A DNA stretch of 36,007 nt from Hirudo medicinalis (GCA_011800805.1 MPNW01000138.1:36517-72523); one strand, 5' to 3'. Numbered from the stretch's first letter, positions 1-11,264 are shown. Notes: a model not told the origin generated them from the letters alone. Translations and numbers: made by a program.

Positions 1-1915
1 ATTAAGTGGAGCTCCAATTAGGTCTCGATGTCATTGTGAATACATTTCCGTCCCTAACCAGTAAAGTATATTGCATCGAATTAAAAATCAACCTGATATT
101 TGGACCAATAAAGTTATCTTGAAAATAATCAAATATATAATGTTGTCGGTTAGCATAATAGGAAACAAACATTGCTGACGTCAGGCCGTTTTTCTTAAAT
201 AATTTGGAGCCAAGTTAGCAATTCTAGTGGCCTAGATTATAATCCAGGAAATTCTGAATGATGAACGTATGACATACAAGCTCAGAATATTTTTTATTTA
301 ACTGACTATCATTTTATACGAGTCTTTTTAATAAAATTGTTCTCAGAAAACTCGAGGGATGTATGATAAATTCATTACTAATTCGACTTTGTCTTGTTCG
401 TAGGTCGTGAATTCGAGGGAGGGCTTCAACAAGTTATATTTTTTAAATTTAGTTTAGTTACCTTCATAAAAATTTAACATAAACCTAATTATATGTGTGC
501 CTTGAAAGAACAATTCACTTTTCTTTTAGCTGCAATTCTGTAAAAGCGTGGATGCGAGCATCTTGGATTCTTAGTTTCTCTTCATTTATATTAAAGTAAT
601 TTATATTTGAAAATTTGCGAAGCGAAATTAACCTTTTTCAAATAGTATTCCTTTTAGTTACTAGTTTCCTATTACTTTATCAATCGGTTATCATTTGTTT
701 TCTTCCAAACAATCTGAGGTCGAAAAAATTAAAACAAAGAAACAATTACACCGGAAAATTACCAAAAACAATGAGTTAATTCATGCATCTTTTCATTTGA
801 AAAGTTAGCATTAAAATAGCGTAATAATGGAGTGAATTTAATACAATCGTCGTAATCTTCATTTTGGTTTTAAGTGGACTTTATCTAAAAAAAAAAAGAA
901 TTTATTGAAAGATATGTCGAGGTCATGTCGCCCTCAGGAAAAGAAACAGTTTTATTAGAAATTGTGCAGAGTCATGACAATTCGAGAAAATTTGGTTCTT
1001 TTCATTTTTATTATTTAAAAATTGATTTTTTTCAACTATAATTTTAAAAACATCTTTGCAAACCAACTCTGTCCAGTGCGATTTTATTGTGCTTTACTTA
1101 ACAATTGAAATCAATTAGAAATGCACCCAAAAAATGAAAGAAATCATCGCAAGAAAGGTAATTGAAACATCAAACTGTGTACTTACCATTCATTCATTTA
1201 TTCATTCATTCGTTCGTTCGTTCGTTCATTCATTCGTTCATTCGTTCATTCGTTCATTCATTCATTCATTCATTCATTAGACTCTCCACCAATTTCAACA
1301 TCATCATATATCGATATTATTTATTTCCAAACGAAGAAGAAAAAGAGAAGCCATTGATGGACTCCTTGTTAGGATGTAGTGCGTAGCAATTATAAGGAGG
1401 TCCTTCATTCATCCAATCAGTCCGCCAGTTCTATGAGTTCCTATTACTCAACTTGCTTTTCCTTAAAATAATTTCACTTGTCGATAGCATTCAATAATTT
1501 TTAATAATAACAGTATATCTTGTTAATGAAATATATGATGGTCGTGCGTCAGATTAAACCTACAAATACGGTATCATTGAATGCACGAAGAATTTAAAGA
1601 ATTTAAAGAATCATCCACGAAAAGGAAAACTTAAGATTGACAACTTTTTTAAGCAAAACATTGAAAAGGAATGAAGACCATCGCATAAGTTATGCAGAAA
1701 TAAAGGTATACAAAATAAATCAAGAGTGTTAGTCATAATAATATGTTTGAATACTATATAATTACTGTGCTTATTATAGACGTATGACGACTGCCAATAT
1801 TCATATGTCGCTCACAGATTTGTTTACGCTGATGATGATAAAGTCGGTGAATGTATGCAACGTCGCAAATGAAACATCCACCCTAACCCTGAAATTCCAT
1901 TGATGAATCAGGCAA
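1..1915. other. Non-coding 3' flank of the FoxD-like gene
   Basis: This AT-rich stretch has no frame that looks coding in composition, splice-site context or family resemblance. It contains a tetranucleotide microsatellite, listed separately, and otherwise only scattered A/T runs. It lies downstream of the minus-strand FoxD stop codon, so it should include the FoxD 3' UTR and polyadenylation site, but I cannot place that site confidently. Confidence 0.6.
1188..1279. repeat. Tetranucleotide microsatellite, (ATTC)n with (GTTC) variants
   Basis: About 90 bases of tandem ATTC units, many changed to GTTC, form an imperfect simple-sequence repeat. An open frame of 74 codons runs through it on the plus strand, giving a His/Ser/Phe/Ile-rich peptide. 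That frame is a by-product of the four-base period, not a gene. Confidence 0.93.
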
Positions 1916-3749
1916 TTATTTGAGAATGTTGTCGATGGAAAATATGTCTGATCGTTTGCTTTCTTTTCCTTCCTTCCTGACATCAACAACTGGATGTCTG
2001 GATTCTCTCGCTGACAAATGTCGGAAACATGTGGCATGATGATCCGCGTGTGGATTTCCACTCTTGGAGCGGACCTCATTGAGTATGGTGTGGTTGGTTG
2101 GTTCATCTCCAGCATCGTCACTCTGAGATGAGTAGAATGTCTGACAATTCATCCTCGGAGCAGCAGACAACGTGCATCGAAGTTTTTCCTGGTAACTTCT
2201 GAACCACTGAACGTATCTGGAAAAGTGAGCGGTGGCAGCAAAGTTGCCTCCCATGCTGAAGTCCTGCCTCCCCATCATAGACTTCTGCATGAAATTAAAG
2301 AAATTTCTCTGGGAACAAAGGTTCAACTGTCTGTTGCTGACATTTTCAAGATCGTAAGAAGACCAGCCTGGTAAAACTGAATGTTCTGCTGAATAGTTGC
2401 TTGTTGGACTGAAGGTATTCATGGCCATTGAGGCACATCGTTGTTCGTAGTTTTCCAGTGACTGACACTCAGACAAATACTCCACCTCCCTGGAGTTCTT
2501 TCCTTTCAGACCTGGAAAACCTCTGGATGAGCGGAACTCCTTGTACATCATGAACTTTTTCTCGGAGGATTTCATGCGATTGTTCATGGTGCCTCTTTGT
2601 GAATAGAAATAAGGATGTGTCAGAGACTGCCGATTGATGTCATGACAACCTGCCTCGAAGTCACCCATGACGCTACCAACAGCGCTCTGTACGAGACCGA
2701 TGTTGAAGGCGTTGAAGTTGTGCTTAGAGCTGGAAAAGTCCAACTGCCGCTTAAATCTTTTCCTTCTCCTGAGAAAGCTGCCGTTGTCAAACATGTCCTC
2801 CGATGCTGGGTCGAGAGTCCAGTAGTTGCCTTTGCCGGGGTTGCCTGGTTCTCTGGGGATCTTAACGAAGCAGTCATTGAGACTCAAATTGTGCCTGATG
2901 CTATTCTGCCAGGCGGGGAATCTTTCCTGGTAATATGGAAACCTGGTAATATGCAAACATATTAATAAATATCAAATCATTCGTTAATATTTGTTACCTG
3001 TTCATTATGAATTCACATATAGCACTCAAAGACAACTTCTTGTCAGGGGCTTGTAGAATGGCCATGGTGATGAGTGCAATATAGCTATAAGGGGGTTTCA
3101 CCAGCTGTTGCTTTTTATGTGGGGCATCGGCCCGATTCCCTTCGCTGCTATTGGCTGGAGTCTGGTGATTCTCTCCCTCCTCATTGGCTTTGCAATGAAC
3201 ATCAGCTTCTTGCTTGGTTATCAACTGTGCAACTTCGTTATGTTCGAATTTGGTGAAGACTTGTTTGCCACACCTTTCAGCATTTGATTCCTCAAATTGT
3301 CCTTCTTTTGACATCGTTGGACGACAATTTTGATCCTTTTCATCTGTCGCGTCAGAATCTGAATCTTGTTTGAGTGAATCGCTTAAATAAGGAGATCTAC
3401 AGTGATTCTCAAACAACCATCTTTGATAACGTCGTATGCTTTCTTTTACATCAGCGGTGGTTTCGTCATCGTCGTCGTCGTCATCATCATCTTCTTCTTC
3501 CTCTTTACATTTGTTTTCAAGAACGTCAATTTTTCCAGAAACTCCTCCAGCCTCGGTTGACCTTCCATCCATTGTTCCAGGTTGCATTTTATTCTTCACA
3601 AACAACGAATTCCGAGTATTATCTTCCTCGGCATCACTTTCGGTGTCTGTTTCAAAGTTCGGGTTTTCCCAGGAGCTTTCTATTAAGTCTGCATTATCCA
3701 ATGACAGATGTATTACTCTATAATTCATTGAATTATTGTTGCCATTCAT
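1916..3749 (-). CDS. FoxD: FoxD-type forkhead transcription factor, two exons
   Basis: This is a sequence-specific nuclear transcription factor. Exon 1 is 3749-2998 and exon 2 is 2942-1916, joined AG|G in phase 2 across a 55-base intron (an in-frame TAA follows the donor), giving 592 residues. The forkhead domain covers about residues 218-316. It begins [14 protein letters not shown], contains [19 protein letters not shown], and ends in the basic run [10 protein letters not shown], all typical of the FoxD class. An acidic Glu/Asp run (about residues 83-96) precedes the domain. The last residues carry FSIDNIL (585-591), an eh1-type Groucho/TLE-binding motif known from FoxD repressors. The intron cuts the forkhead domain just before FPYY. 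Vertebrate FOXD genes, as I recall, are single-exon, so this is a lineage feature. FoxE or another close subclass is the main alternative, less likely given the eh1 motif and domain match. Confidence 0.93.
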
Positions 3750-4357
3750 TTGTTAGTAACTTATACATCACTGCAATATTTATCAGGTGTTATAATAATT
3801 ATAATAATTGATACATAACAAGATTTATAATTATTTAATTTAGCAATAATTATTCATAATTATCTACCTCTGCTTAACGAGTAATCAAAATATTTGTTGG
3901 TATTTCCAACTTCATCGGAGTGGTAGTAACGTGAATTGTTGTCGTTGTTGTCGTCGTTTTTATAATCGCCATCCGCCATCACTTTTCGGCTTACTTCCGT
4001 TGTTCAAATGATGAAGAGGATAAAAATAATTGTTGACTCAAAAACATCACCATGGCAACGCTTTAAATGAAAAGTTCTCGTTTAACAATTGAATGTCTTA
4101 AGCTTTTTGTGCTCCTCTGTTTTCGTCCGCCAAAGAAAATAATTACTTCTCAGATTGGAAATTGCACAATCGGCCACTTTAACTTGCTTTTCACGATTTT
4201 CTGTTCGTTCATTCAATGAGAAATTGAATAGTAATTAACTTACGTATTCAATTAAGTTAAATATTAACTAAATAAATTATTTAATTGAGCGCATTACTCG
4301 AGGGACACCTTCACATCCTGACCATGCAATGGGTGGAGTGTGGGACTAAGGCGGTGC

Positions 4358-4365
4358 TTTTATAG
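4358..4365 (-). promoter_or_regulatory. Candidate TATA box for the FoxD-like gene
   Basis: On the minus strand the bases read CTATAAAA, a good TATA element, in a locally GC-richer patch. It is about 610 bases upstream of the FoxD start codon and in the correct orientation. If it is used, transcription would begin near 4330 and the 5' UTR would be about 580 bases. No transcript evidence is available, and TATA-like words are common in AT-rich DNA, so this is a candidate only. Confidence 0.35.
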
Positions 4366-4494
4366 TTGCGTGAGGTCTCCGCACATAGTTTTTGATTGCT
4401 CCAAATGCTCGAATAAATGTTTTGGCGAATACATACATTCTAATATTTAATGTAATAATAATTATTATTGTCATGTTGTTAACATTTTAAATTT

Positions 4495-4551
4495 ACATCA
4501 TCATCATCGTCGTCGTTGTCGTCATCATTATCATCATTACCATTGTTACTT
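4495..4551. repeat. Imperfect (CAT/CGT)n trinucleotide tract
   Basis: A run of CAT, CGT and TTG-like triplets forms an imperfect trinucleotide repeat in the FoxD upstream region. No coding frame of interest uses it. Confidence 0.8.
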
Positions 4552-5053
4552 TTCCAGATGATAATCTGCCTGACCATTAAAGCCAATTTTAAACATAAAA
4601 TCCTGTTTTTGATTTTATCAAAAACTTATAATTTTTAACGACTTCAATTGGCTAATAAAAATTATTAATTAGGAACAATATTCGTTAACATGAATTAGTT
4701 TGTAATGAGTTGTTAGTCAAATTTAGCTGATAAATATGTAGTAATGCTAATGAGGTGGTCTCGTGACTATGTAACTGAGTTTAATTATCGAGCTGGAGTG
4801 AGGTTAAATTCAAAAATTTGAAATAATGGGCGTGGTCAAAAAGAACCAATGATGGACAGGCATCGGGCCAATGAGATTTCGTGTTTCAATGTCATTGTTT
4901 TAAGGTTGCGGAGGCAATATTCATTGGAGGATAAATATGCAAGTGGTATTGATAATGATTTCATAATAACAACATATGCTGTGGAAATTCATCTCTTCTT
5001 CATCGGCATCATCATCACCAACATCTCGTCGTTTCTTCACCATCGTTGCCATC

Positions 5054-5077
5054 GTTGTTGTTGTTGTTGTTGTTGTT
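5054..5077. repeat. (GTT)n microsatellite
   Basis: About eight GTT units occur in tandem. Frames crossing it on either strand give poly-Val, poly-Cys or poly-Gln runs and are repeat artefacts. Confidence 0.9.
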
Positions 5078-5924
5078 CACATCCAATCACGTGGTGTGAC
5101 AACAAAAATAAGGAAACCACTTCAAGGCTTCTTCTCGAAACTGAGATTCTACAAATATCCATCCTGGAATTAATGGAAAATGTAGTTTCGCTTTCGGAGG
5201 AATGAATGGAGCTCTGTTGGAATAGAATGAATCTTTTCAATATGTCTGTTTGGCTAATTGTCTTTGTCAAATGATAACAATAATGAAAAAGTGTTATCAG
5301 AAAAAATTGGATGAGAGTGTGAGCTAAAGAGAGGGTCGAGTCATGAATGTCTTGAAGATTTCCCAATGTCCAATGGATGGTTTGATTAACATTCTCCTGA
5401 TGCTTCCTCATTACCGATGCAATCCTGGATTTATGATGATTGTTTGATTTCATTGGAATTCTAATAACTATATTTAATTTTATTATTATGCTTTAATTCT
5501 TATTTACACAAGGTTTATCTGTGCCGCGATATTTACAATTTTATTTTATATTATTTTTTATATTATATAAATTTTATTTTTATCGTTGTCTCAAGTTTAA
5601 CAGAATCACAAATGTACATCCCAAATGTTATTAGATAGATTCTGATTGGTTGCTGATTGAAAGTGATTGAAACAGTTTGATCGTAATCCTGGAGAGACGA
5701 ATCCCTAACATTTTCTATTTGAAGCTTTGAGTCCCCATGGTAATCATCTGCCACGTTGTTTTGGTGAGGATTAATTAGCATCCACCACCTGGAATCACCG
5801 GAAACATTGATTATGCATTCTATTTTTTAATTATCATTAAATATTAATTAATTACGTATTAACTTAATATAGAAAGCACTAGATTTAAAGTATTTTCTGG
5901 AAAAGTGCAGATTGGATGAATGAG

Positions 5925-6045
5925 TTGGGCGCTCATGACGTCACACCTGCACCACAAACGCCCATTTGACCTCGGGAGTTTATTTAGCATCCCTTCTCCA
6001 TGGCTGGAGTTCAAAGGTCAGGCTATTAAAGTAGGAACTTAATTA
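5925..6045. promoter_or_regulatory. Candidate cis-regulatory module upstream of FoxD
   Basis: Within about 100 bases this GC-richer island carries a palindromic CRE (TGACGTCA, 5936-5943), an overlapping T-box half-site (TCACACCT, 5941-5948), an E-box (CACCTG, 5944-5949), a RUNX-like ACCACA (5951-5956), and an extended nuclear-receptor half-site (TCAAAGGTCA, 6011-6020). The crowding of distinct, well-formed sites in AT-rich non-coding DNA near a developmental gene suggests an enhancer. Motif matches alone do not show function. Confidence 0.35.
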
Positions 6046-6471
6046 GAGAATGATTTCATTTGTGATTTTATTTCAAAACAAATTAACCTCCCTCCTCACT
6101 AATTACTCACAACACGAAACAGTTTTTAATGCAAACTGTACTCATTGCATTGATTTGTAGAATTTTTACAACTTAATTGAGTTTTTGAATAATTTTATCA
6201 GGCACAACAAAAATATAGTTAATCATCATTAGGTAGCATAATTATATGCAATAAAATAATTATTTAAGCTCGAGTTATCACGCATTGCTTGAAATGAAGA
6301 AACATCACCCACATCAGCATTTCATTTCTAGGCGCTCATTCTACTGCTTAAGTTTATTTTCGCCACCCAAACATTAATCGACCTTCGATTTGACCTATTT
6401 ACGTGACCTGGTTTGGATTGAAGTCATCAAGTCTCGGATTATCGTCAATGTGTATGCTCATTGCGTTTCTG

Positions 6472-6492
6472 CCTTCATGTAAACAATGAAGG
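6472..6492. promoter_or_regulatory. Inverted repeat with a forkhead-type site in its loop
   Basis: Perfect 7-base arms, CCTTCAT and ATGAAGG, flank the 7-base centre GTAAACA. The centre is the consensus forkhead recognition core. It lies about 2.7 kb upstream of the FoxD start codon, so auto- or cross-regulation is possible. A second GTAAACA is at 7571-7577. Confidence 0.4.
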
Positions 6493-8180
6493 TTTGGTTT
6501 AGAGAAGGAGGCAGGTTTGAATGCAATTATTATCATGACATTTTATTATTGCTTCTTGATATTCTCATTGATATACTAAAATAAATAAGGTTCTTTGTAT
6601 TTTGTTTTGCAATTTAGTCTGCTTCTGTAAAGTCCAACAAATAACATTATTGTTACTTTTACTTACATTGAATGCGACTAACATCCTTTCAGCTGCAACT
6701 AAATTGTGTCATTGTGTAATAATCATGTGTTCCTGTACATATTCTAGACTTGCTAAATAACAATTGAGGCGGAATATTTTATTTTTAATATAAACGTGAG
6801 CAACAGAATAAACACGTCACAACACATCCATCAAAGAACCAACTCGATGGACATCATCAAAGGCATACAATAGAGCCAGCAAAACAAGTGACCATAGAAC
6901 TATAAACATGCATCTGTACGATCGGCCTTGTTGTTGTTGAGCGATTGGAACGGACCGAATGAGTGGACGTTTTGACGCCATTTTATTCTATTTTCTTTGT
7001 TCCCATTGTATTGTTTTCCTGTCGAGCAAATGAAAACAAGAAACTCCATCAATTGTAAATTGTGCCCGTGTTCGTGTCGTTGCCATCTCAACCATCCCTT
7101 TCTAACTCGATTCTCGCTAATTCTTTTTTTTTTTACATTTTATGCACTACGGAAGATAATTTATTAAATATGCTCATGGATTCTTTTTTTTATCCATTTT
7201 CCATTCGTTCTTATACCGTGAGTTATACCTCCTATTTGTTTGACATCGAATTCCCCGCACACATCGACATTTTACGATTCGAAAATATTTTTAAAATGCG
7301 CTTGCGCCAGAAATACGATTACCTCTAACTCAAAAAATCAATTGACAACTTTATTACTACTTTATTAGAAGCTATAACCAACTGCACTAACATAAGTTAC
7401 AATACAACAAGAGCATATTGAATGCCGAAAAGCATCGCTTAAATGACAAGGGACTCTAAAAATATATGAACTATAGCAGAGACAGGCAAACATTACCCAT
7501 ATCTCTCAAGATGTGAGCCGACGATATGCACCTCCACCCTATCGGCGCCAGCAATATTTCGAAAACGGACGTAAACAAGCATCATGGGAATGGACGAATT
7601 TAGAAAGAATATTTGTTTATCGAGAGTTCATCTTAAATGGCTCTGGGACCTTTCGATCAGCTATTTATTTATGCGGAACAATTTAATTTTGTTTATTTCC
7701 GTCATTTTGCGACATCGAACGGCCGACTAGATGTTTTCGCTGGTCAAACTAATTCGTTCTATTGTTTTCTTCTTTCTAATCTATCGAGATATAAAGAAAA
7801 CAGCATAAATTCCGAACGCAGACATTTCATTAAAGCTCAAAAACTGATTAATCTGTAATGTATGTTAATATAAACTTATAAATCCTGTCTAATGTAGCTC
7901 GCTTGCGTTCGTTATCTGTTTTTACTGAGATATATTTGCTTTATAAGTGAGCAAAAGGCAATTTTACGAGAATTTTGGACGTAGGTTTGTTTTATGAGCA
8001 ATTCTAAAAATGGTAAAAAATGGCCAAATTTAGTTAACACTTAAATTTATATGTCGCAGCATTGTTCTCATTAAGGTTGTGAAGATTTGTTCTGACTCGG
8101 CCGCCGAGAAAGGGGGCGGGCAGGGCCCAGGGTCCCGGAAATTTTTTGGGATCCGCCCGGGTCTTAAAATAATACAATAT

Positions 8181-8447
8181 GACCTTCTTTTTTTGCTTTT
8201 CCATTACCAAATTGACATAACTTGGTTGCTTATAAGTGTGCATACCAACTACTTTGCGTAGGCACTGATATTTCCCCCTCCCTTATCAGGTATTTATATA
8301 AAAATTTGTCACTGGTAGGTATTAACTAAGAGCCAGGGGTGCGTCTCCCCAAATGGCTATAGGCTTGATCACTGATGTTATTTGAAGACCTTATTTTACT
8401 TTTCTAAGACCACATTGAACTAACTTGGTGGCTTGGAAGTGTACAAG
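8181..8447. repeat. Two diverged copies of a dispersed repeat unit
   Basis: Positions 8181-8243 and 8387-8447 align along most of their length. They share the starting GACCTT, a T-rich run, then ACC-ATTGA, AACTTGGT, GCTT and AAGTGT in the same order. A third, shorter relative is at about 13661-13714 and shares GCTTTTCCATTACCAAA with the first copy. The first copy is preceded by an unusually G/C-rich patch at about 8096-8165. I read these as decayed mobile-element fragments of unknown class. Confidence 0.7.
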
Positions 8448-9257
8448 TTCAGTAGGGGTGAACATCCGGATAAATAAATCCCTGTCCTTCATTGTTCCAA
8501 TGCTAAATCACTCTATAAATTATGGAACTTGGAAGAGTTGAATGGAGGTTTTTATGATTTATGAATTTTATTATTATCGCTTATTTTTTTGACCCCACTC
8601 CTAAGAAATAGCTGGTATCATAAGTAGCGTAATTAGTAATAGGTAATAGCGACGTAGTTTAAGTGAATCTATTAGAAAAAATAATTAAAATATAAATGTT
8701 TACAAATGTAATTTAATAAATAAAAACTGCAATTAATTTGAATACATTTTACCCATGCATGGAACCCAACGGGCCGCCCATGTTTGCTGGGTGCTTTTCA
8801 TTCACATTGAGAAATCATTTAACTATTTACGTAATGTATAATTCCTATTTAATAATATGGTATGTCATTTCTATTTAATAAATTAAAATGTTTAACATTT
8901 TCAAACGTTAAATTCATTATTTATGTTTTATTAATAATTATTGATATTAAACTATTAGTTAATTTAACTGTCGATTTTGGGATATAATGTGTTTGATAAC
9001 ACTGCTTCTAAAAATGATACTACTCACAAATAGATGTTTTACCAAGACTCACTTTTAAGTTGAATCTGTTTTTGGCATATGTATACACTTAACTTGGAGA
9101 CCTTAAAAGGACTGATTTAATCGAATACATTACATTTAATATTTTTCATTTTGCTTCATTACTTTCGTTGAAAAAAATTTGCTTTTAATCATTTGATGGT
9201 CGGAGTTTATTTTGTTATAAATATTGATAACGGCCGATTCTGCGGTTTTACCTATGT

Positions 9258-9264
9258 TATCGAT
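9258..9264 (+). promoter_or_regulatory. TATCGAT element upstream of the RNPS1-like gene
   Basis: The word TATCGAT, the core of DRE/DREF-type promoter elements, lies about 90 bases before the start codon of the RNPS1-like gene in a small CpG-containing patch. A promoter here is plausible, but evidence is limited to the motif and its position. Confidence 0.3.
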
Positions 9265-9349
9265 CCATTGTGGTGAAGCTTTCGAAAACTCGAATATTTA
9301 TGCTGAGTTATTTTACGGGCTGCTTTTATATCAATCCCCGATGTAGATT

Positions 9350-10023
9350 ATGTCTTCCGATACAGAAAAGAGCAAAAAGCGTAAAAAGAAATCTCAGAAG
9401 TACCAGATTTTCAGTGAAATTAATATTATTATCTTCTTGTACGATTCTACTACTACAAAATTTAATCTATTCATTTTATAGAAACAAATCGAAAAGAGTT
9501 CGAAGGAAGTCCTCTTCCAGATCACCTACTCGTGACAAGAACAAAGTGCATGCAGACAGTCAGGTCAAAAATGTAGTGGAGTGAGTTTATCTGTTTTATT
9601 ATGTAAAACATTGATTAACTTAGGCTTAGGAAGGTTTAATATTATTTGTCCTCTTATCTATCATTAACAAGTCTAGCAAAATTTTAGTAAATGCAGTAAA
9701 TTGGAAATATTGCAGAAATAATAAGATTCTAGATTATTTAGTTGGGCCACCAGTTTTGAAAATAGGAAATCTGATGTTTTAGATCAAATCTGGCAAAAGT
9801 TTCTGTGATGTATCTTACTGACAACATTAAAAAGGGTCATTTGATGGAGATATTCGAGCAATTTGGAACAATTGTGGACATCACAATGACTCCACCATCG
9901 AAAGCTGTCATCAGTTTTGAGACAAAAGCAATAGCCAAAAAGGCCACCAAAATAATGAATGGAGGTTATAGAAAATTAGCAGAAAATGATTTGATTTTGA
10001 GTGCATCACATTTTCATTTTTGA
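9350..10023 (+). CDS. Small RNPS1-like RNA-binding protein, three exons
   Basis: Exons 9350-9399, 9482-9580 and 9783-10023 join in phase (AA|A, GA|A) to encode 129 residues. An in-frame TAG two codons before the ATG fixes the start. Residues 1-45 are rich in Lys, Arg and Ser (KSKKRKKKSQK, then RRKSSSRSPTRDK), like SR proteins. The rest is one RRM. Its phrase HLMEIFEQFGTIVDI matches the RNPS1 segment HIMEIFSTYGKIKMI, and IMNGG matches HMDGG. RNPS1 acts in the exon-junction/ASAP complexes in splicing and mRNA surveillance. This protein is far shorter than human RNPS1 (about 305 residues), lacks the long Ser-rich and C-terminal RS/P regions, and its RNP1 segment reads SKAVISFE instead of an aromatic-rich KGYAYVEF. 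The first donor (GTACCA) is weak. It is a divergent paralogue, or an RRM protein that has become protein-binding. Confidence 0.75.
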
Positions 10024-10581
10024 AATATTGGTTACATTATTGCATAACATGTTACCATGTATAAAAATAAGTTGATGATTTTATTGATAGCTTCAATTTA
10101 TTTGATAATTTATTCCAATGTTTGGAGTAATTTGTGCTGGTGTTAATCTTAGTCTAATCAGAGTTACTATGTGTTTGAACTGTTTAATGCATTGATAATA
10201 TTTTGCAGATATCAGTGTTGCCTTAGAGCTCAAACCTTTGCTATTTTATTTTATCACCTCCTAGTTCTTATGAAGAAATGTTATAATTCGAACATGCTAT
10301 TATCTTTATTGCTACATCTTAATTTAATTCTGATTTCAGGTATGATAGACAACCAGGAAATCAGATGTGTTTTACTTACTTGAACAAACTAGCCAGTGTG
10401 AAGGGAGATTACTTGCTGACTGTTATATATGTCACCATCAGTTATGACAGCTATTGAAAAATTACTTCTCAAAATCTTTTTTGATATAACTTTGCTGTGT
10501 TTTATTTTAATTTTTACGTAAAAATTTAGCAGAATTAGTTCCCGTTTTCTCAAATCCATTAATGTGTTAATCTGTTTCCAG

Positions 10582-10647
10582 GCACCATGGAAGTGCAGTT
10601 GTTACATGTGTTATTGTTATTCGTGACGGTATTGGCTGGCGAAAATG
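10582..10647 (+). other. Candidate signal-peptide exon
   Basis: A good acceptor (TGTTTCCAG) is followed by GCACCATGG, a strong Kozak context. Twenty codons come next: a short polar start, a hydrophobic core of Leu and Val (LLHVLLLFVTVLA), then GEN. A donor GTAATT follows in phase 1. This is the shape of an N-terminal signal-peptide exon. The next acceptor downstream on the same strand (exon from 11242) accepts phase 1, and the reading frame then stays open through KIGADYN into the BOK-like ATG at 11265. It could therefore be an alternative first coding exon of that gene, adding 28 residues. It may instead belong to an unseen gene, or be chance. Confidence 0.4.
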
Positions 10648-11264
10648 GTAATTTAAATAATTTAAGTAGCTCTAGTCAATGGTAAATTATGGCATAATCG
10701 AGGGAAAGTTGATTTGTCAGATTACCAGCTGAAACTCGCTAGCGATGGTAGGAGTTACTAGCGCTGACCGAATTTGGTTGACTTATTTCGCTGTTGTGCG
10801 TAGGTTGGTAAGAAAACCTTAACATGGTTTTGTAAAACCATTGTAGGTTTTATAGCCGTTATAATTTATCAAAATAGTTGAAGAGGGTATCGAGAAATTG
10901 ATCTGGATATATTGTGCAATTGTGGCAATTTATTCAATCTTATAAGAATATCTAACCGAGTAAGGTTTTATTTTCTGTTGGCAATAATTCTACTTATGAC
11001 TAAAACAATTACACAAATGCATTGAACGCACATTTGCTAATAAAGCGCATGTCTCTACATAGTTTTACTTTTTTATGACCCAAGTAAATAACGAATGTAG
11101 AAGGCCTGTTTGAGGAGACTAGACGGAGAGGGACTGTTATTTCTCTAAGGTTAGTTATTGTTAGTTTGCGATCATTTCTATTTATATGTTTTTTATTTAC
11201 TTCTTTCTTAATTATTTCGTTCTGCTCTTTGTACTGTACAGGGAAGATAGGCGCTGATTACAAC

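Larger units (their letters stand above)
3750..9349. other. Long non-coding region upstream of FoxD
   Basis: About 5.6 kb separates the FoxD start codon from the next gene, which is transcribed away from it. None of the open frames here has family resemblance or convincing splice sites. Several short islands have more G, C and CpG than the background (around 3950-4020, 4290-4420, 5925-6045, 6300-6500, 6890-6990 and 7500-7640) and contain recognisable binding-site words. The layout fits a developmental regulatory domain. Trinucleotide repeats, a dispersed repeat pair (8181-8447) and a GC-rich repeat-like patch (about 8096-8165) lie in the same interval. Confidence 0.6.

Noticed and set aside
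2615..2965. 116-codon plus-strand frame
   Set aside because: It is antisense to the FoxD forkhead exon.
3374..3811. Ser- and His-rich plus-strand frames
   Set aside because: They are antisense to the acidic repeat region of FoxD exon 1.
5037..5453. 138-codon minus-strand frame with a Gln run
   Set aside because: The Gln run is the (GTT)n microsatellite, and there is no family resemblance or gene context.
7062..7328. 88-codon plus-strand frame rich in Phe, Tyr and Ser
   Set aside because: The composition is that of A/T-rich non-coding DNA, and it starts in a T-rich tract with no splice or promoter support.
7637..7858. 73-codon plus-strand frame beginning with a good ATG
   Set aside because: No domain, family resemblance or conserved motif was seen. 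It could be a chance frame; it is left unannotated for lack of evidence.
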